A DNA stretch of 64,000 nucleotides, taken from contig CAVPTI010000014.1 in NCBI GenBank assembly GCA_963708775.1, positions 1 to 64,000 on the forward strand, read 5' to 3'. Within the stretch, counting starts at the first letter, position 1; every line of letters starts with the position of its first letter. Under the pieces are notes generated by a model that did not search any database, was not told the origin of the DNA, and saw only the letters and a program-made list of their open reading frames with translations. Below, piece by piece: positions 20,763 through 29,943 of the stretch. Source of the stretch: JAGVSR01 sp963708775. Lineage in GTDB: Bacteria > Pseudomonadota > Alphaproteobacteria > Rhizobiales > Hyphomicrobiaceae. Position numbers and translations under genes: made by a program.

Positions 20763-21777
20763 ATGAAAATACTTGTGACAGGTGCCGCCGGCTTCATTGG
20801 ATTTCACACCGCGAAGGCGTCTGATGGAGCGCGGCGACCAGGTTGTGGGCTTTGACAATGTGAACGACTACTATGACCCCACACTGAAAGAGGCGCGCCT
20901 GACCGAACTCGCCCGCCTTGCTCACAACGCGTGGACCTTCGTGCGTGGCGATCTGGCCGACGAACAGGCTGTCTCTCGATTATTTTCAGCCCATCGGTTC
21001 GATAGGGTCATTCACCTCGCCGCCCAGGCGGGCGTGCGCTACTCATTGGAAAATCCAGATGCCTACGTCCAGTCTAATCTGGTCGGCTTCACCAACATCT
21101 TGGAAGCGTGTCGTCATGGGAAAGTGCCGCACCTGACGTATGCTTCGACGTCGAGCGTCTATGGCGGCAACTCGAAAATGCCATTTAGTGAAAAGGACGG
21201 GGTCGATCATCCCCTCCAATTCTATGCCGCCACAAAACGCGCCAATGAACTCATGGCGCATTCCTATAGTCACCTGTTTAAGCTCCCGACAACGGGCCTG
21301 CGATTTTTCACGGTGTATGGTCCGTGGGGACGACCGGACATGGCGCTGTTCTTGTTTACGAAAGCCATTCTCGCGGGCGAACCGATCCGGCTCTTCAACA
21401 ACGGGATGCACACGCGCGACTTTACGTACATCGATGACATCGTCGAGGGCATAATCCGCGCCTCGGATCAAATTGCTGAACCTGATCTTCACTGGAACAG
21501 CGCGGCACCCGATCCGTCACGGTCTGCCGCGCCATTCCGTATCTTCAACATCGGCAATGGTCGGCCCGTAGCGCTGGGCGACTACATCACAGCGATCGAA
21601 GCGGCCACAGGCAAGACAGCCATTCGCGAACTTGTGCCTCTACAGCCAGGTGACATTCCCGACACCTTTGCCGACATGAGCGCACTCGAAGAAGCTGTCG
21701 AGTATCGCCCGTCCACGCCCGTGACCGACGGTGTCTCGAAGTTCGTCGAATGGTACCGGCGTTACTACAACGTCTGA
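20763..21777 (+). CDS. UDP-glucuronate 4-epimerase-type NAD-dependent epimerase, one frameshift
   Basis: An extended SDR sugar-nucleotide epimerase of about 337 residues, most like UDP-glucuronate 4-epimerase (makes UDP-galacturonate). The true start is the ATG at 20763 (MKILVTGAAGFIG, the cofactor motif); an extra G near 20816-20817 shifts the frame, after which the main part continues (MERGDQVVGFDNVNDYYDP). The active-site pieces are TYASTSSVYGGN and the YAATKRANE Tyr-x-x-x-Lys pair, followed by RFFTVYGPWGRPDMA, which is typical of this epimerase. Its substrate can be supplied by the UDP-glucose dehydrogenase 100 bases downstream. Confidence 0.85.
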
Positions 21778-21779
21778 AT

Positions 21780-21808
21780 CATTAGCGCATTGCCGCAATG
21801 CGCTAATG
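21780..21808. terminator. perfect 12-bp inverted repeat after epimerase gene
   Basis: Two perfectly matching 12-base arms (CATTAGCGCATT and its complement) around a 5-base loop, starting 3 bases after the epimerase stop codon. There is no T-run, so it is either a weak or Rho-assisted terminator, an mRNA-stabilising hairpin, or a protein site upstream of the UDP-glucose dehydrogenase gene at 21878. Confidence 0.6.
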
Positions 21809-21877
21809 GCAGCATCCCAATTGACGGGATCGCGAGTTCCGCGTACCCCGCTCACATAAGAGACAAAGGAGCAATTC

Positions 21878-23195
21878 ATGCGCGTAGCGATGATCGGATC
21901 GGGATATGTCGGCTTGGTATCCGGCACCTGCTTTGCCGATTTCGGCCACGTCGTCACCTGCATCGATAAGGACGAAGCCAAGGTCGCCGCTCTGCGCAAT
22001 GGCGTGATCCCGATCTACGAGCCGGGCCTCGACGTTTTGGTGGCCAACAACGTCCGCGACGGGCGGCTCAGCTTTACAACGGAACTGGTCGAAGCCGTCG
22101 CGGCCGCCGACGTCGTCTTCATCGCCGTCGGCACGCCCTCCCGGCGCGGCGACAACCATGCCGATCTCGCCTACGTCTTTCAGGCCGCCCGCGACATTGC
22201 CGGCGCTCTCCAGGGCTTCACCGTCGTTTGCACCAAATCGACGGTGCCGGTCGGCACCGGCGACGAGATCGAGCGCATCATTCGCGAGTTGCGGCCCGAC
22301 GCGGAGATTTCCGTCGTCTCGAATCCGGAGTTTCTGCGCGAGGGCGCGGCCATCGAAGACTTCAAGCGCCCCGACCGCATCGTCATCGGCGTCACCGATC
22401 AAATGGCGCGCGATGTGATGACGGAGCTCTATGCGCCCCTGTTCATCAACCAGGCGCCGATGATGTTCACCGAGCGCCGCGCCGCCGAGCTCATCAAGTA
22501 TGCGGCGAACGCCTTTCTCGCGACGAAGATCACCTTCATCAACGAGATTGCCGACCTGTGCGAAGAAGTCGGCGCGAACGTGCAGGACGTGGCCCGCGGC
22601 ATCGGCCTCGACAATCGCATCGGCACCAAGTTCCTGCATGCCGGTCCAGGCTACGGCGGCTCCTGCTTTCCGAAGGATACGAAGGCGCTGGCAAAGACCG
22701 CTCAGGATTATGGGGCCCCGCTGCGGCTGGTGGAAAGCGTCATCGCCGTCAACGATCAGCGCAAGCGCGGCGTTGCGCGCAAGGTCATGGCCGCCTGCGG
22801 GGGCAGCGTGCGCGGGAAGACCATCGCGGTGCTCGGTCTGACCTTCAAGCCCAACACCGACGACATGCGCGACGCCCCCTCGCTCGCCATCATCCGGTAT
22901 CTGCAGGACAACGGCGCGCACGTGAGAGCCTACGACCCGAAAGGCATCGGACAGGCAAAACCTGAGCTGTCCGACGTCACCTACACCGCCGATGCCTACG
23001 CCTGCATTGAGGGTGCCGACGCGATCTGCCTCGTCACGGAATGGGAGCAGTTCCGCGCGCTCGATCTCGACCGCATCAAATCGCATGCTAAAAGCGCCGA
23101 TCATCGTCGACCTGCGCAACATCTATAAGCCCGAAGACATGCGCCGCCGCGGCTTCACCTACTACAGCATCGGCCGCAAACCCGTCATCGTATGA
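21878..23195 (+). CDS. UDP-glucose 6-dehydrogenase, one frameshift
   Basis: Oxidises UDP-glucose to UDP-glucuronate with two NAD, in the cytoplasm, as precursor for acidic exopolysaccharide. About 439 residues, the usual length. Visible parts: the N-terminal NAD motif GSGYVGLVSGTCFADFGH, VGTPS, CTKSTVPVGTG, NPEFLREG, the catalytic cysteine in GYGGSCFPKD (about C262) and TFKPNTDDMRDAPS in the C-terminal domain. An extra C at about 23084 shifts the frame just before LKAPIIVDLRNIY; the remaining frame finishes the gene at 23195. A single lesion near the end of an otherwise perfect gene looks like a sequence error. Ribosome site AAAGGAG precedes the ATG. Confidence 0.93.
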
Positions 23196-23197
23196 CG

Positions 23198-23234
23198 GCG
23201 GTACGGCCGCAGCAGGAAGCCACGGCCGCACCGC
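23198..23234. terminator. hairpin between convergent genes
   Basis: Arms of 12 bases matching at 11 positions (GCGGTACGGCCG against the complement of CGGCCGCACCGC) with a 13-base loop, placed between the convergent UDP-glucose dehydrogenase and glutamine synthetase-like genes. No T-run on either side, so terminator function is likely but not certain. Confidence 0.5.
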
Positions 23235-23240
23235 GGGACG

Positions 23241-24668
23241 TCAGAAAAACTTCAGATAACGCGCGCGCTCCCAGTCGGAGACGTGGTTGAGATAGCTGAT
23301 CCACTCGTCGCGCTTGTAATCAAGCCACGCCCCATGCATCCCATCGCCAAACACCGATTTGGCCAGCGGATCGGCGGCGAAAGCCTCCACCGCATCGCCG
23401 AGCGTCTGCGGCAGCCTCTTGATGCCAAGCGTCGCCAGTTCTTCGGGTGATTTCAGATACATGTTCTCAGTGTGCGGGTCCCCCGGATCGGCGCCTGCCG
23501 CGATGCCTTCAAGGCCGGCCGCCAGGACGAGTGCGGCACCCAAGTAGGGGTTGCAGGAACTGTCCGCGGCGCGCAACTCCACGCGTCCGCCCCCGAGTGG
23601 AATGCGAACCGTGTTGGTGCGGTTGTTATTGCCGTAGCAGCCCCAGATCGGCGCCCACGTGAACCCCGACATCGAACCCTTCAGCACCAGCCGCTTGTAG
23701 CTGTTCACCGTGGGCGCCACGACGGCGCAGATCGCCGGAAGGTGCGCCAGCACGCCGGCAATGAATTGATAGCCGAGCTTCGACAATCCGCAGCCGCGTG
23801 GATCGCTATCATCGGCAAACAGGTTCTTGCCGCTCTTGATATCGGCGAGCGACATATTGAAGTGCGCGCCTGAGCCGGCGCGATCCACATACGGCTTGGG
23901 CATGAAGGTGGCGAACGCGCCATGCTTGCGTGCGATCTCGTGCGCCATCATTCGGAAAAACACATAGCGGTCGGACATCGACAGCGCATCGAAGAACTTG
24001 AAGTCCACTTCGAACTGGCCGATGCCGTCCTCATGATCGAAGGAGTAAACGTCCCATCCAAGATCGTTCATGGACGAGACGAGTTCGTTCATCCAATCCA
24101 TATTGTCGAGCATGCGAGAGACGTCGTAGGCCGGCTTCTCCAAGTTCTTCCGGTCTGAAACCGGCGCATAGCCGAGCGGATTGGACGGATCATCCTTGAG
24201 CACGAAAAACTCGGCTTCCATGCCAAGGTTGAACGTGAAGCCCATGTCGGCGGCCTTCGCCAGAACGCGCTTCAGGATATTGCGGCTGCAAGCGTCGAAC
24301 GGCGCTCCTTTGAGCCACAGATCGGACGCGAACCATGCCGTGTCCTTGCGCCACGGCAGCACGATCGCCGAGTTGGCATCAGGATGCGAAGCGACTTCCT
24401 CGTCGGAAACATCCTGCGGAACGCCGTCGAGCGCGGCGCCGGTGCAAAGTTCAGATCCCTTCATCATGCGTCCGAGGTGATCGATCGGAACGACCTTGCC
24501 CTTCGACACCCCATGGAGATCGACGTAGCTCGCGAACATGTACTTCACGCCGTCGGCGCGAAGCCGGCCAGCAAGTTCATTGCGTCGAAGGATCGGCAGC
24601 GGCGTCCATAAGCAGTCCTCGTTTTCTGAGCTTGGATCAACGTTCTCAATTGCGGCTTGCGCAATCAC
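23241..24668 (-). CDS. type III glutamine synthetase-like ligase (possible gamma-glutamylmethylamide synthetase)
   Basis: A 475-residue glutamine-synthetase fold enzyme of the type III glutamate-ammonia ligase group, which includes the gamma-glutamylmethylamide synthetase GmaS of methylamine users. It has the beta-grasp start (YVDLHGVSKGKVVP), metal-site glutamates in GMEAEFFV and HEDGIGQFEVDF, the ATP/metal segment DRAGSGAHFNMS, and NNNRTNTVRIP in place of the GlnA adenylylation loop. It would ligate glutamate to ammonia or methylamine using ATP. No N-methylglutamate synthase or dehydrogenase genes are adjacent, so the methylamine role is inference from the host's methylotrophy. Divergent from a TetR gene 114 bases away, its probable regulator. 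Confidence 0.8.
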   Translation of the reverse strand: MIAQAAIENVDPSSENEDCLWTPLPILRRNELAGRLRADGVKYMFASYVDLHGVSKGKVVPIDHLGRMMKGSELCTGAALDGVPQDVSDEEVASHPDANSAIVLPWRKDTAWFASDLWLKGAPFDACSRNILKRVLAKAADMGFTFNLGMEAEFFVLKDDPSNPLGYAPVSDRKNLEKPAYDVSRMLDNMDWMNELVSSMNDLGWDVYSFDHEDGIGQFEVDFKFFDALSMSDRYVFFRMMAHEIARKHGAFATFMPKPYVDRAGSGAHFNMSLADIKSGKNLFADDSDPRGCGLSKLGYQFIAGVLAHLPAICAVVAPTVNSYKRLVLKGSMSGFTWAPIWGCYGNNNRTNTVRIPLGGGRVELRAADSSCNPYLGAALVLAAGLEGIAAGADPGDPHTENMYLKSPEELATLGIKRLPQTLGDAVEAFAADPLAKSVFGDGMHGAWLDYKRDEWISYLNHVSDWERARYLKFF

Positions 24669-24782
24669 CTTGGCGGGGGTAATTAATTGCTCAATTAATT
24701 TGACGCGGAAAGCCTAAAGTACGCCGGACTTGCCCGGATTTCGTACAAACTTCGCAGCAGATCGCCTGAAAGGCGTGCAGCC

Positions 24783-25406
24783 ATGGCAAAGCGAACGCAC
24801 GGTGTAGGACGCCCGAAAACCGGGAGCCTTCCGGTCGAAGCGGAAAGCGCCATCCTGTCCGCAGCCCTCGATCTCTTCGCGGCCAAGAACTTTTCATCCG
24901 TGCGCACGATCGATATTGCGAAGGCCACGGGCTTTAATCAGGCGCTGATTTTCTACTACTTCGACAACAAGGAAGAGCTGTACCGCAGCGCACTTGCTCT
25001 CGCCATCGAACGCGCCTTTCAGTCTTTCCGCCTATCGCGCGAAGACCTCGACGATCCGGCAGACCTGATTTTTGCTTGGATCGACACGCACATCCGCGCC
25101 TACAATTCGATCTCCAAACTCATCAAGCTCTCGATCGACTACATCTCCACCGCCGAACGCAAGTCGAGCATCGATCGCGCCATCCGCACCTTCTATGATG
25201 ACGAGCGCGACGTGCTGCAGTCCGCTCTGGAGGCCGGCATTGCGTCCGGAGAATTCGGCTCCGTCGATGCCGCACAAACGGCAACGTTCATATCCACGTA
25301 TCTCGATGGCGTCTTCGTGCGCGCGATGGTGCTGCCGGACTTCAAGCCCGTTCCGGCGATCCGCGGCTTGAAAACCTATTTAACGGAGCATTTGAAGCCG
25401 CGATGA
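24783..25406 (+). CDS. TetR family transcriptional regulator
   Basis: A 207-residue repressor-type protein. The N-terminal helix-turn-helix domain spans about residues 20-70 (ILSAALDLFAAKNFSSV, then IAKATGFNQALIFYYFDNKEELY); the C-terminal ligand-binding helices end in a FISTYLDGVFVRAMV dimer helix and are not specific enough to name a ligand. It is divergent from the glutamine synthetase-like gene, with 114 bases between, the classic arrangement for local control. Convergent with the NusG-like gene, which ends 7 bases after its stop. Confidence 0.88.
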   Translation: MAKRTHGVGRPKTGSLPVEAESAILSAALDLFAAKNFSSVRTIDIAKATGFNQALIFYYFDNKEELYRSALALAIERAFQSFRLSREDLDDPADLIFAWIDTHIRAYNSISKLIKLSIDYISTAERKSSIDRAIRTFYDDERDVLQSALEAGIASGEFGSVDAAQTATFISTYLDGVFVRAMVLPDFKPVPAIRGLKTYLTEHLKPR

Positions 25407-25412
25407 ACCGCA

Positions 25413-25917
25413 TCAGACGGCGGAGACGTTGCGTGCATCCAAGCGCACCCGAACAGGCCGGTTCAGAATATCCATGAGCACGACAAGCCGGTCCTTTTCG
25501 TCGAGCGCAATGATCGTAGCCACCGTTCCATCGAACGGGCCCTCTGCAATTCGGATTTTTTGACCGGCTGCGTACGGCGTTGCCGGCGCTACGATCACGC
25601 CTTCGGCTTCGCGAGCGCGCAGGGCTTCGATAAAACGAGGATCGAGCCGGCTCGGGTGCTCGCCACTGCGAACCAGCGATCCGCACGCCAACCGTGGATA
25701 ACACCGGACGCCAGCTGTTCTCGCCGAGGGTATCGACGAACACGTATCCGGGAAAAAGCGCCCGCAGCACGGTTCGTGTTTTGCGGGCATGGCGCACTTG
25801 TTTGCGCACCAGTGGGCAGTACGTGGCAAACCCCTGGTTTCCCAAATTGGTAATTGCCGTCGCTTCCTTGTGAGGATGCGTATTGACGACAATCCAGGAA
25901 TTCGAGGTCTCTGACAC
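25413..25917 (-). CDS. NusG/RfaH-type transcription antiterminator, one frameshift
   Basis: A NusG paralogue of about 168 residues. The start at 25917 gives MSETSNSWIVVNTHPHKE and the NGN domain (GFATYCPLVRKQV, ALFPGYVFVD). An extra base near 25680, after STVGVR, breaks the frame; the other frame carries SLVRSGEHPSRLD and the KOW domain (AGQKIRIAEGPFDGTVATI, LVVLMDILNRPVRVRLDA). Stand-alone NusG paralogues of this type act on single operons, very often those for capsule or exopolysaccharide, by keeping RNA polymerase moving. The polysaccharide genes 2-15 kb away are the natural target, which is inference from position. Confidence 0.82.
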
Positions 25918-25984
25918 GACGCCACGCTAATCTGGTGTTACGACCTAAAGCGGAGCCTACCGACATATACGCCAGCCGTCACGA

Positions 25985-26251
25985 TCAGCCCGCGCCATCC
26001 GGTGAAGCTGCGGACGGTTCCTTGTAATAGGGTTCCACCGTGCCCTTGAGCTTTATGGTGAGTGCTTTGCCCAAGCGATCCTTGGCCTTGCCAGCGGCGA
26101 CCTTAATCCACCCTTCGCTCACACAGTACTCTTCGACATTGGTTTTTTCCACGCCGTTGAAGCGAATACCGACTTCGCGGGCCAGAACAGCCTCGTCATA
26201 GTGCGGGCTGGAGGGGTCCACGGCGAGGCGGTCAGGCGGTGTTTCGGACAT
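25985..26251 (-). CDS. DUF3297 family protein
   Basis: An 88-residue cytoplasmic protein. Nearly its whole length fits DUF3297: PPDRLAVDPSSPHYD, REVGIRFNGVEKTNVEEYC, SEGWIKVAAGKAKDRLGK and a TIKLKGTVEPYY strand. The family is small, well conserved in proteobacteria and of unknown function. It lies 21 bases downstream of ychF on the same strand and is likely co-transcribed with it. Confidence 0.85.
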   Translation of the reverse strand: MSETPPDRLAVDPSSPHYDEAVLAREVGIRFNGVEKTNVEEYCVSEGWIKVAAGKAKDRLGKALTIKLKGTVEPYYKEPSAASPDGAG

Positions 26252-26271
26252 GCAGGTCTCCTCTCGTGCCT

Positions 26272-27369
26272 TTAGTTTGCGAAGCGGAAGTGCAGCACGT
26301 CGCCATCCTTGACCACGTACTCTTTTCCTTCCAGCCGCATCTTCCCGGCTTCCTTCGCCCCTGTTTCGCCATTGCCTGCCACGTAGTCATCGTAGGCAAT
26401 GGTTTCGGATCGAATGAAGCCTTTCTCGAAATCGGTATGGATCACGCCCGCCGCCTGCGGCGCCTTCGTGCCGCGCGTGATGGTCCAAGCACGCGCTTCC
26501 TTCGGCCCGACGGTAAAGTAGGTCACAAGATCGAGCAGCGCATAACCTGCCCGGATGAGCCGGTTAAGTCCGGGCTCTTCGAGCCCCATGGACGCCAGAA
26601 ACTCGGTACGATCCGCTTCCGGCAATCCGGCGAACTCCGCCTCGATCTTCGCCGATATGACCACCGACACCGCGCCCTCGGACTTCGCGCGCTCCTCAAC
26701 CTTTTTCGAGAAGGCATTACCCGTTGCGGCGGACGCTTCCTCGACATTGCAAACGTAGACGACGGGTTTGGCCGTCAACAACTGCAACGCACGAAAGGCC
26801 GGCATCTCTTCCGCCGTGACGGATGCGGTTCGCGCGGGCTTGCCTTCGCGCAGCGGCAGCAGAATTTTTTCCATCAGCGCGAACTGCGCCTTGGACTCCT
26901 TATCACCCGCCTTCGCCTTCTTCTCGATCGGCCCGATGCGCTTCTCGAGGCTTTCCAGATCTGCAAGCATCAGTTCCGTTTCGACGACGTCGGCATCCGC
27001 CAGCGGATCGACACGGTTTTCGACGTGCGTGATGTCGTCGTCCTCGAAACAGCGCAGCACGTATGCCACCGCATCGACTTCACGGATGTGGGACAGAAAC
27101 TTGTTGCCGAGCCCTTCGCCCTTGGACGCACCGCGCACGAGACCGGCGATATCGACGAACGTCAGCCGCGTCGGAATGATCTGCGCCGAACCTGCGATCT
27201 TCGCCAGCGTGTCAAGCCGCGGATCCGGCACGCCGACCTCGCCCACGTTCGGCTCGATCGTGCAGAACGGATAGTTCGCCGCCTCCGCCGCCGCCGTCTG
27301 GGTCAGCGCATTGAAGAGCGTTGATTTTCCGACATTCGGCAGGCCGACGATGCCGAGCTTGAAACCCAT
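26272..27369 (-). CDS. redox-regulated ATPase YchF (Obg family)
   Basis: A 365-residue P-loop protein with the full YchF layout: GLPNVGKST at about residues 9-17, DIAGLVRGASKGEGLGN switch region, a coiled-coil insertion (ADLESLEKRIGPIEKKAKAGDKE, about 140-165), and a C-terminal TGS domain (YFTVGPKEARAWTI, VIHTDFEKGFIRSE). YchF binds ATP rather than GTP in characterised cases, associates with ribosomes and negatively affects oxidative-stress response. Its position beside pth and rplY is the usual one in alphaproteobacteria. Confidence 0.95.
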   Translation of the reverse strand: MGFKLGIVGLPNVGKSTLFNALTQTAAAEAANYPFCTIEPNVGEVGVPDPRLDTLAKIAGSAQIIPTRLTFVDIAGLVRGASKGEGLGNKFLSHIREVDAVAYVLRCFEDDDITHVENRVDPLADADVVETELMLADLESLEKRIGPIEKKAKAGDKESKAQFALMEKILLPLREGKPARTASVTAEEMPAFRALQLLTAKPVVYVCNVEEASAATGNAFSKKVEERAKSEGAVSVVISAKIEAEFAGLPEADRTEFLASMGLEEPGLNRLIRAGYALLDLVTYFTVGPKEARAWTITRGTKAPQAAGVIHTDFEKGFIRSETIAYDDYVAGNGETGAKEAGKMRLEGKEYVVKDGDVLHFRFAN

Positions 27370-27490
27370 GTGCCGCTGATCCTTGAATTGTTTGCGCTGG
27401 GCTACAACGCCCAGACGCCCGGATCAACCGGGGATGGCGACGCGGGGGCGCAGGGGTCGGCGCCTGCTGCCTGTTCCTGCCCCTTGCCGC

Positions 27491-28279
27491 CTACCGGATT
27501 TTGCTGAGCTCGAACGCGGAGTAGCTGGTCGGGCTCGGCAGGTTGTCCTTGCCCGTCATGGCGTCGGAGAGAGCCTCGCCCATCACCGTGCCGTCTTGCA
27601 AATCTTTGACGGCGATAAAGATGAAGGGTCGTTGCCAGCTGGTTCCCGTTGTCTCACATGCCGCGCACGGCTCGCGGTATTGCCCAAGGTTCAGGGTATA
27701 GACTGGGACCCACTCCGGCGCCGGTGCGCCCGCGATGGCCGCTGTTCGCTCCGCACGCTGGCGCGCCCGCTGGTGCTCGGCCGCAGCTTGACCTTCCTGC
27801 GACGCCGTTCCGACCGCAATGATCTCCCGCGCTTCGGCCAGTGACACGCGCGTGTCGGCATCGAGCACGGTCTCAGCAACGGCGCTTGCAGGGATCTTCT
27901 TTCCCTGGCGTTCCAGTTCGTCCGCGCTCGCGTGCACCCACATGAAGTCCTTGTTCAGCACGACGACCTCGAACACACCGCGTCGTCCGGCTTTGTCGTA
28001 CCCCACGATCTCGATCATGGTCGAATTCGCGGTCGTGCGTGCGCGCTCTTCAACGACCGGCTTCAGATCGCGATTGGCTCGCGTCTCCACCGCGTCGAGT
28101 ACGGTCATGCTCGCGACCGTGCCCACGACCGCTGCCGATGCGGTAGCAAAACCGACCTCCGCCGGTGTCCTGAAGAGCGACGATAGCCACTGGAAGCGAT
28201 CACTCCAGCGATAGGCACCCATCGCGCGGCGGCGCATTTTGGAATGTCCTTCGCCATCTTCAGGCAACGTGTCGATCAT
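27491..28279 (-). CDS. hypothetical membrane-associated protein
   Basis: A 262-residue protein that I do not recognise. The ATG at 28279 is chosen because upstream frame extension to 28693 is arginine-rich and lies opposite the pth gene. A hydrophobic segment near residues 42-62 (ATASAAVVGTVASMTVLDAV) suggests a single membrane anchor; the rest is hydrophilic, with a helical AAAEHQRARQRAERTAAI stretch and a C-terminal CAACETTGTSWQRPF segment with a Cys-x-x-Cys pair. It separates pth from ychF, which are often direct neighbours. Confidence 0.65.
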   Translation of the reverse strand: MIDTLPEDGEGHSKMRRRAMGAYRWSDRFQWLSSLFRTPAEVGFATASAAVVGTVASMTVLDAVETRANRDLKPVVEERARTTANSTMIEIVGYDKAGRRGVFEVVVLNKDFMWVHASADELERQGKKIPASAVAETVLDADTRVSLAEAREIIAVGTASQEGQAAAEHQRARQRAERTAAIAGAPAPEWVPVYTLNLGQYREPCAACETTGTSWQRPFIFIAVKDLQDGTVMGEALSDAMTGKDNLPSPTSYSAFELSKIR

Positions 28280-28397
28280 GGCTGATCCCCCAAAAGTTCG
28301 CGGGAACTGTAGCGCGCGATCATCATGAAGAAAGGGGGATATGTCAGACGCCGGGCGATGCTGTGTTTCTACCAACACAACAATCCGCGAGGCACAC

Positions 28398-29132
28398 TCA
28401 CTCGTGAGGTTTGCGTCCCGCCAGCCACTTCGCGAGGTTGTCGGCCAGCGCCGAAGCGCGCTTCGATTGCCGCTCGCCCGGTGGACCTCCGGCCGTCGGC
28501 GGACGAGGGCCACGCTCCGCGGCATCTGCCTTCGCAGGCTTCGCCTTCGTATCGTCACCGACCGTTTGCTGCAGCAGGCGCGCCACGTCGGTCTGAAAGC
28601 GCGCGGCATCGCCTTTCGCCAGATAAGGCGCGGCTTTCGCCACGGCGTCGAGCAGATCCGGCAGCCAAGCCTGATCGGCCTTGGCAAAATCACTCAACAC
28701 GAAGTGCGAAACGGCGTCCTTCGATCCCGGATGCCCGATGCCGAGGCGCACGCGCACAGTCTCGTTGCCCAGATGCGCCGAGATCGAACGCAACCCATTG
28801 TGCCCTGCGTTTCCGCCGCCGGTTTTGACTTTGATGCGGCCGGGCAGCAAATCGAGTTCGTCGTGAAAGACGACCACATCGCCTTCGGAGATCTTGAGGA
28901 AGCGAGTGGCGTCTCCCACGCTCTGCCCGCTCTCGTTCATGTAGGTTTCGGGCTTTAAAAGAAGCACCTTCTCGCCGCCGATTTCGCCATCGGCCGCATA
29001 ACCCTTGAACTTCTTCTTCCAGGGGCCGAAGCCATGGCTCTCCGCGATCCGCTCCACGGCCATGAAGCCGATGTTGTGGCGGTTCCTCGCGTACTTTTCT
29101 CCCGGATTGCCGAGACCGACGAAGAGCTTCAT
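28398..29132 (-). CDS. peptidyl-tRNA hydrolase
   Basis: A 244-residue Pth that recycles peptidyl-tRNA released from stalled ribosomes. The catalytic core fills the first 190 residues: FVGLGNPGEKYARNRHNIGF with the catalytic histidine at about H19, KPETYMNESGQSV, VFHDELDLLPG and GGNAGHNGLRSI. The C-terminal 50 residues are a Lys/Ala/Pro-rich extension, common in alphaproteobacterial Pth. It lies about 70 bases downstream of the rplY gene, the usual order in the group, although a strong terminator lies between them. Confidence 0.95.
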   Translation of the reverse strand: MKLFVGLGNPGEKYARNRHNIGFMAVERIAESHGFGPWKKKFKGYAADGEIGGEKVLLLKPETYMNESGQSVGDATRFLKISEGDVVVFHDELDLLPGRIKVKTGGGNAGHNGLRSISAHLGNETVRVRLGIGHPGSKDAVSHFVLSDFAKADQAWLPDLLDAVAKAAPYLAKGDAARFQTDVARLLQQTVGDDTKAKPAKADAAERGPRPPTAGGPPGERQSKRASALADNLAKWLAGRKPHE

Positions 29133-29149
29133 GGCGCGAAAAGCTCCAC

Positions 29150-29194
29150 GGCAAAAAAGGTGGCCGGCGCGCGCGGACGCATGCGCGCCGGCCG
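29150..29194 (-). terminator. Rho-independent terminator after rplY
   Basis: An 11-bp perfect stem (GGCCGGCGCGC and complement, 29162-29172 with 29183-29193) and 10-base loop, followed on the minus strand by ACC and six U residues (the A-run at 29153-29158). It lies 8 bases beyond the rplY stop, so pth downstream needs read-through or its own promoter. Confidence 0.8.
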
Positions 29195-29201
29195 GATCGT
29201 C

Positions 29202-29943
29202 TTACTTCTTCTTCGGCGCAGCGGCAGCCGGAGCAGCTTTGCCGCCAGCGGCCGGAGCGGCCTTGCCACCCGCAGCCGGCGCTGCACCCTTGGCGGCAGC
29301 AGCCGGTGCACCCTTGGCGGCGGCAGCCGGAGCGGCAGCCGACGTGGTTTCCGTCGCGGCTTCCTCTTCCTTGCGAACGCCGGCGATCGTGGCGATGGTG
29401 AAGTCGCGGTTCGCGATCACGGGACGCACACCCTCAGGCAATTCGACCTGCGAGATGTGGATCGACGTTCCGATCTCCAAGCCCGTCGAGGTTGATGTCG
29501 AAGGAGCCCGGGATGCGATCGTACGGGCAGAACACCTCGACTTCGTGGCGCACGATGTTGAGAATGCCGCCGCGCTTCAGACCAGGCGACAGCGTCTCGT
29601 TGAGGAACTTCACCGGTACGGCGACGCGGATGATGCCATCCTTGCCGACACGCAGGAAGTCGACGTGGATCGGGATGTCCTTCACGGGATCGACTTGCAC
29701 GTCACGGGGAATGACGCGGATCTTGCCCTTGCTGGCGATATCGATGTCGAACACGGACGCCGTGAAGTGACCCTTGAGGATCTGCTTCCAGAGTTCGTTG
29801 TAGTCGAGCACGATGGTCTCGGGCGTCTGGTTGTCGCCGTAAATGACGGCGGGCACGTTTCCTTCACGACGAGCTTGGCGTGCGGCCCCCTTGCCTGCAC
29901 GCGGGCGCGCCGTGGCTTTGAGAGCAACGATCTCTGAAGCCAT
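29202..29943 (-). CDS. 50S ribosomal protein L25 (Ctc form), one frameshift
   Basis: Long-form L25/TL5 (about 246 residues) that binds 5S rRNA. N-terminal L25 domain: VALKATARPRAGKGAARQARREGNVPAVIYG; C-terminal TL5 domain: VPVKFLNETLSPGLKRGGILNIVRHEVEVFCP. After NLDGL the frame is lost at about 29477 (one extra C on the plus strand) and resumes as EIGTSIHISQVELPEGV. The C-terminal 65 residues are an Ala/Gly/Pro/Lys-rich tail (AAPAAGGKAAPAA repeats) ending in lysines. As a conserved ribosomal gene in the expected neighbourhood, the frameshift is most likely a sequence error. Confidence 0.93.

Noticed and set aside
21803..23122. Minus-strand frame of over 430 codons opposite UDP-glucose dehydrogenase
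   Set aside because: Antisense shadow of a clear enzyme gene; translation is arginine/histidine/valine-rich with no known domain.
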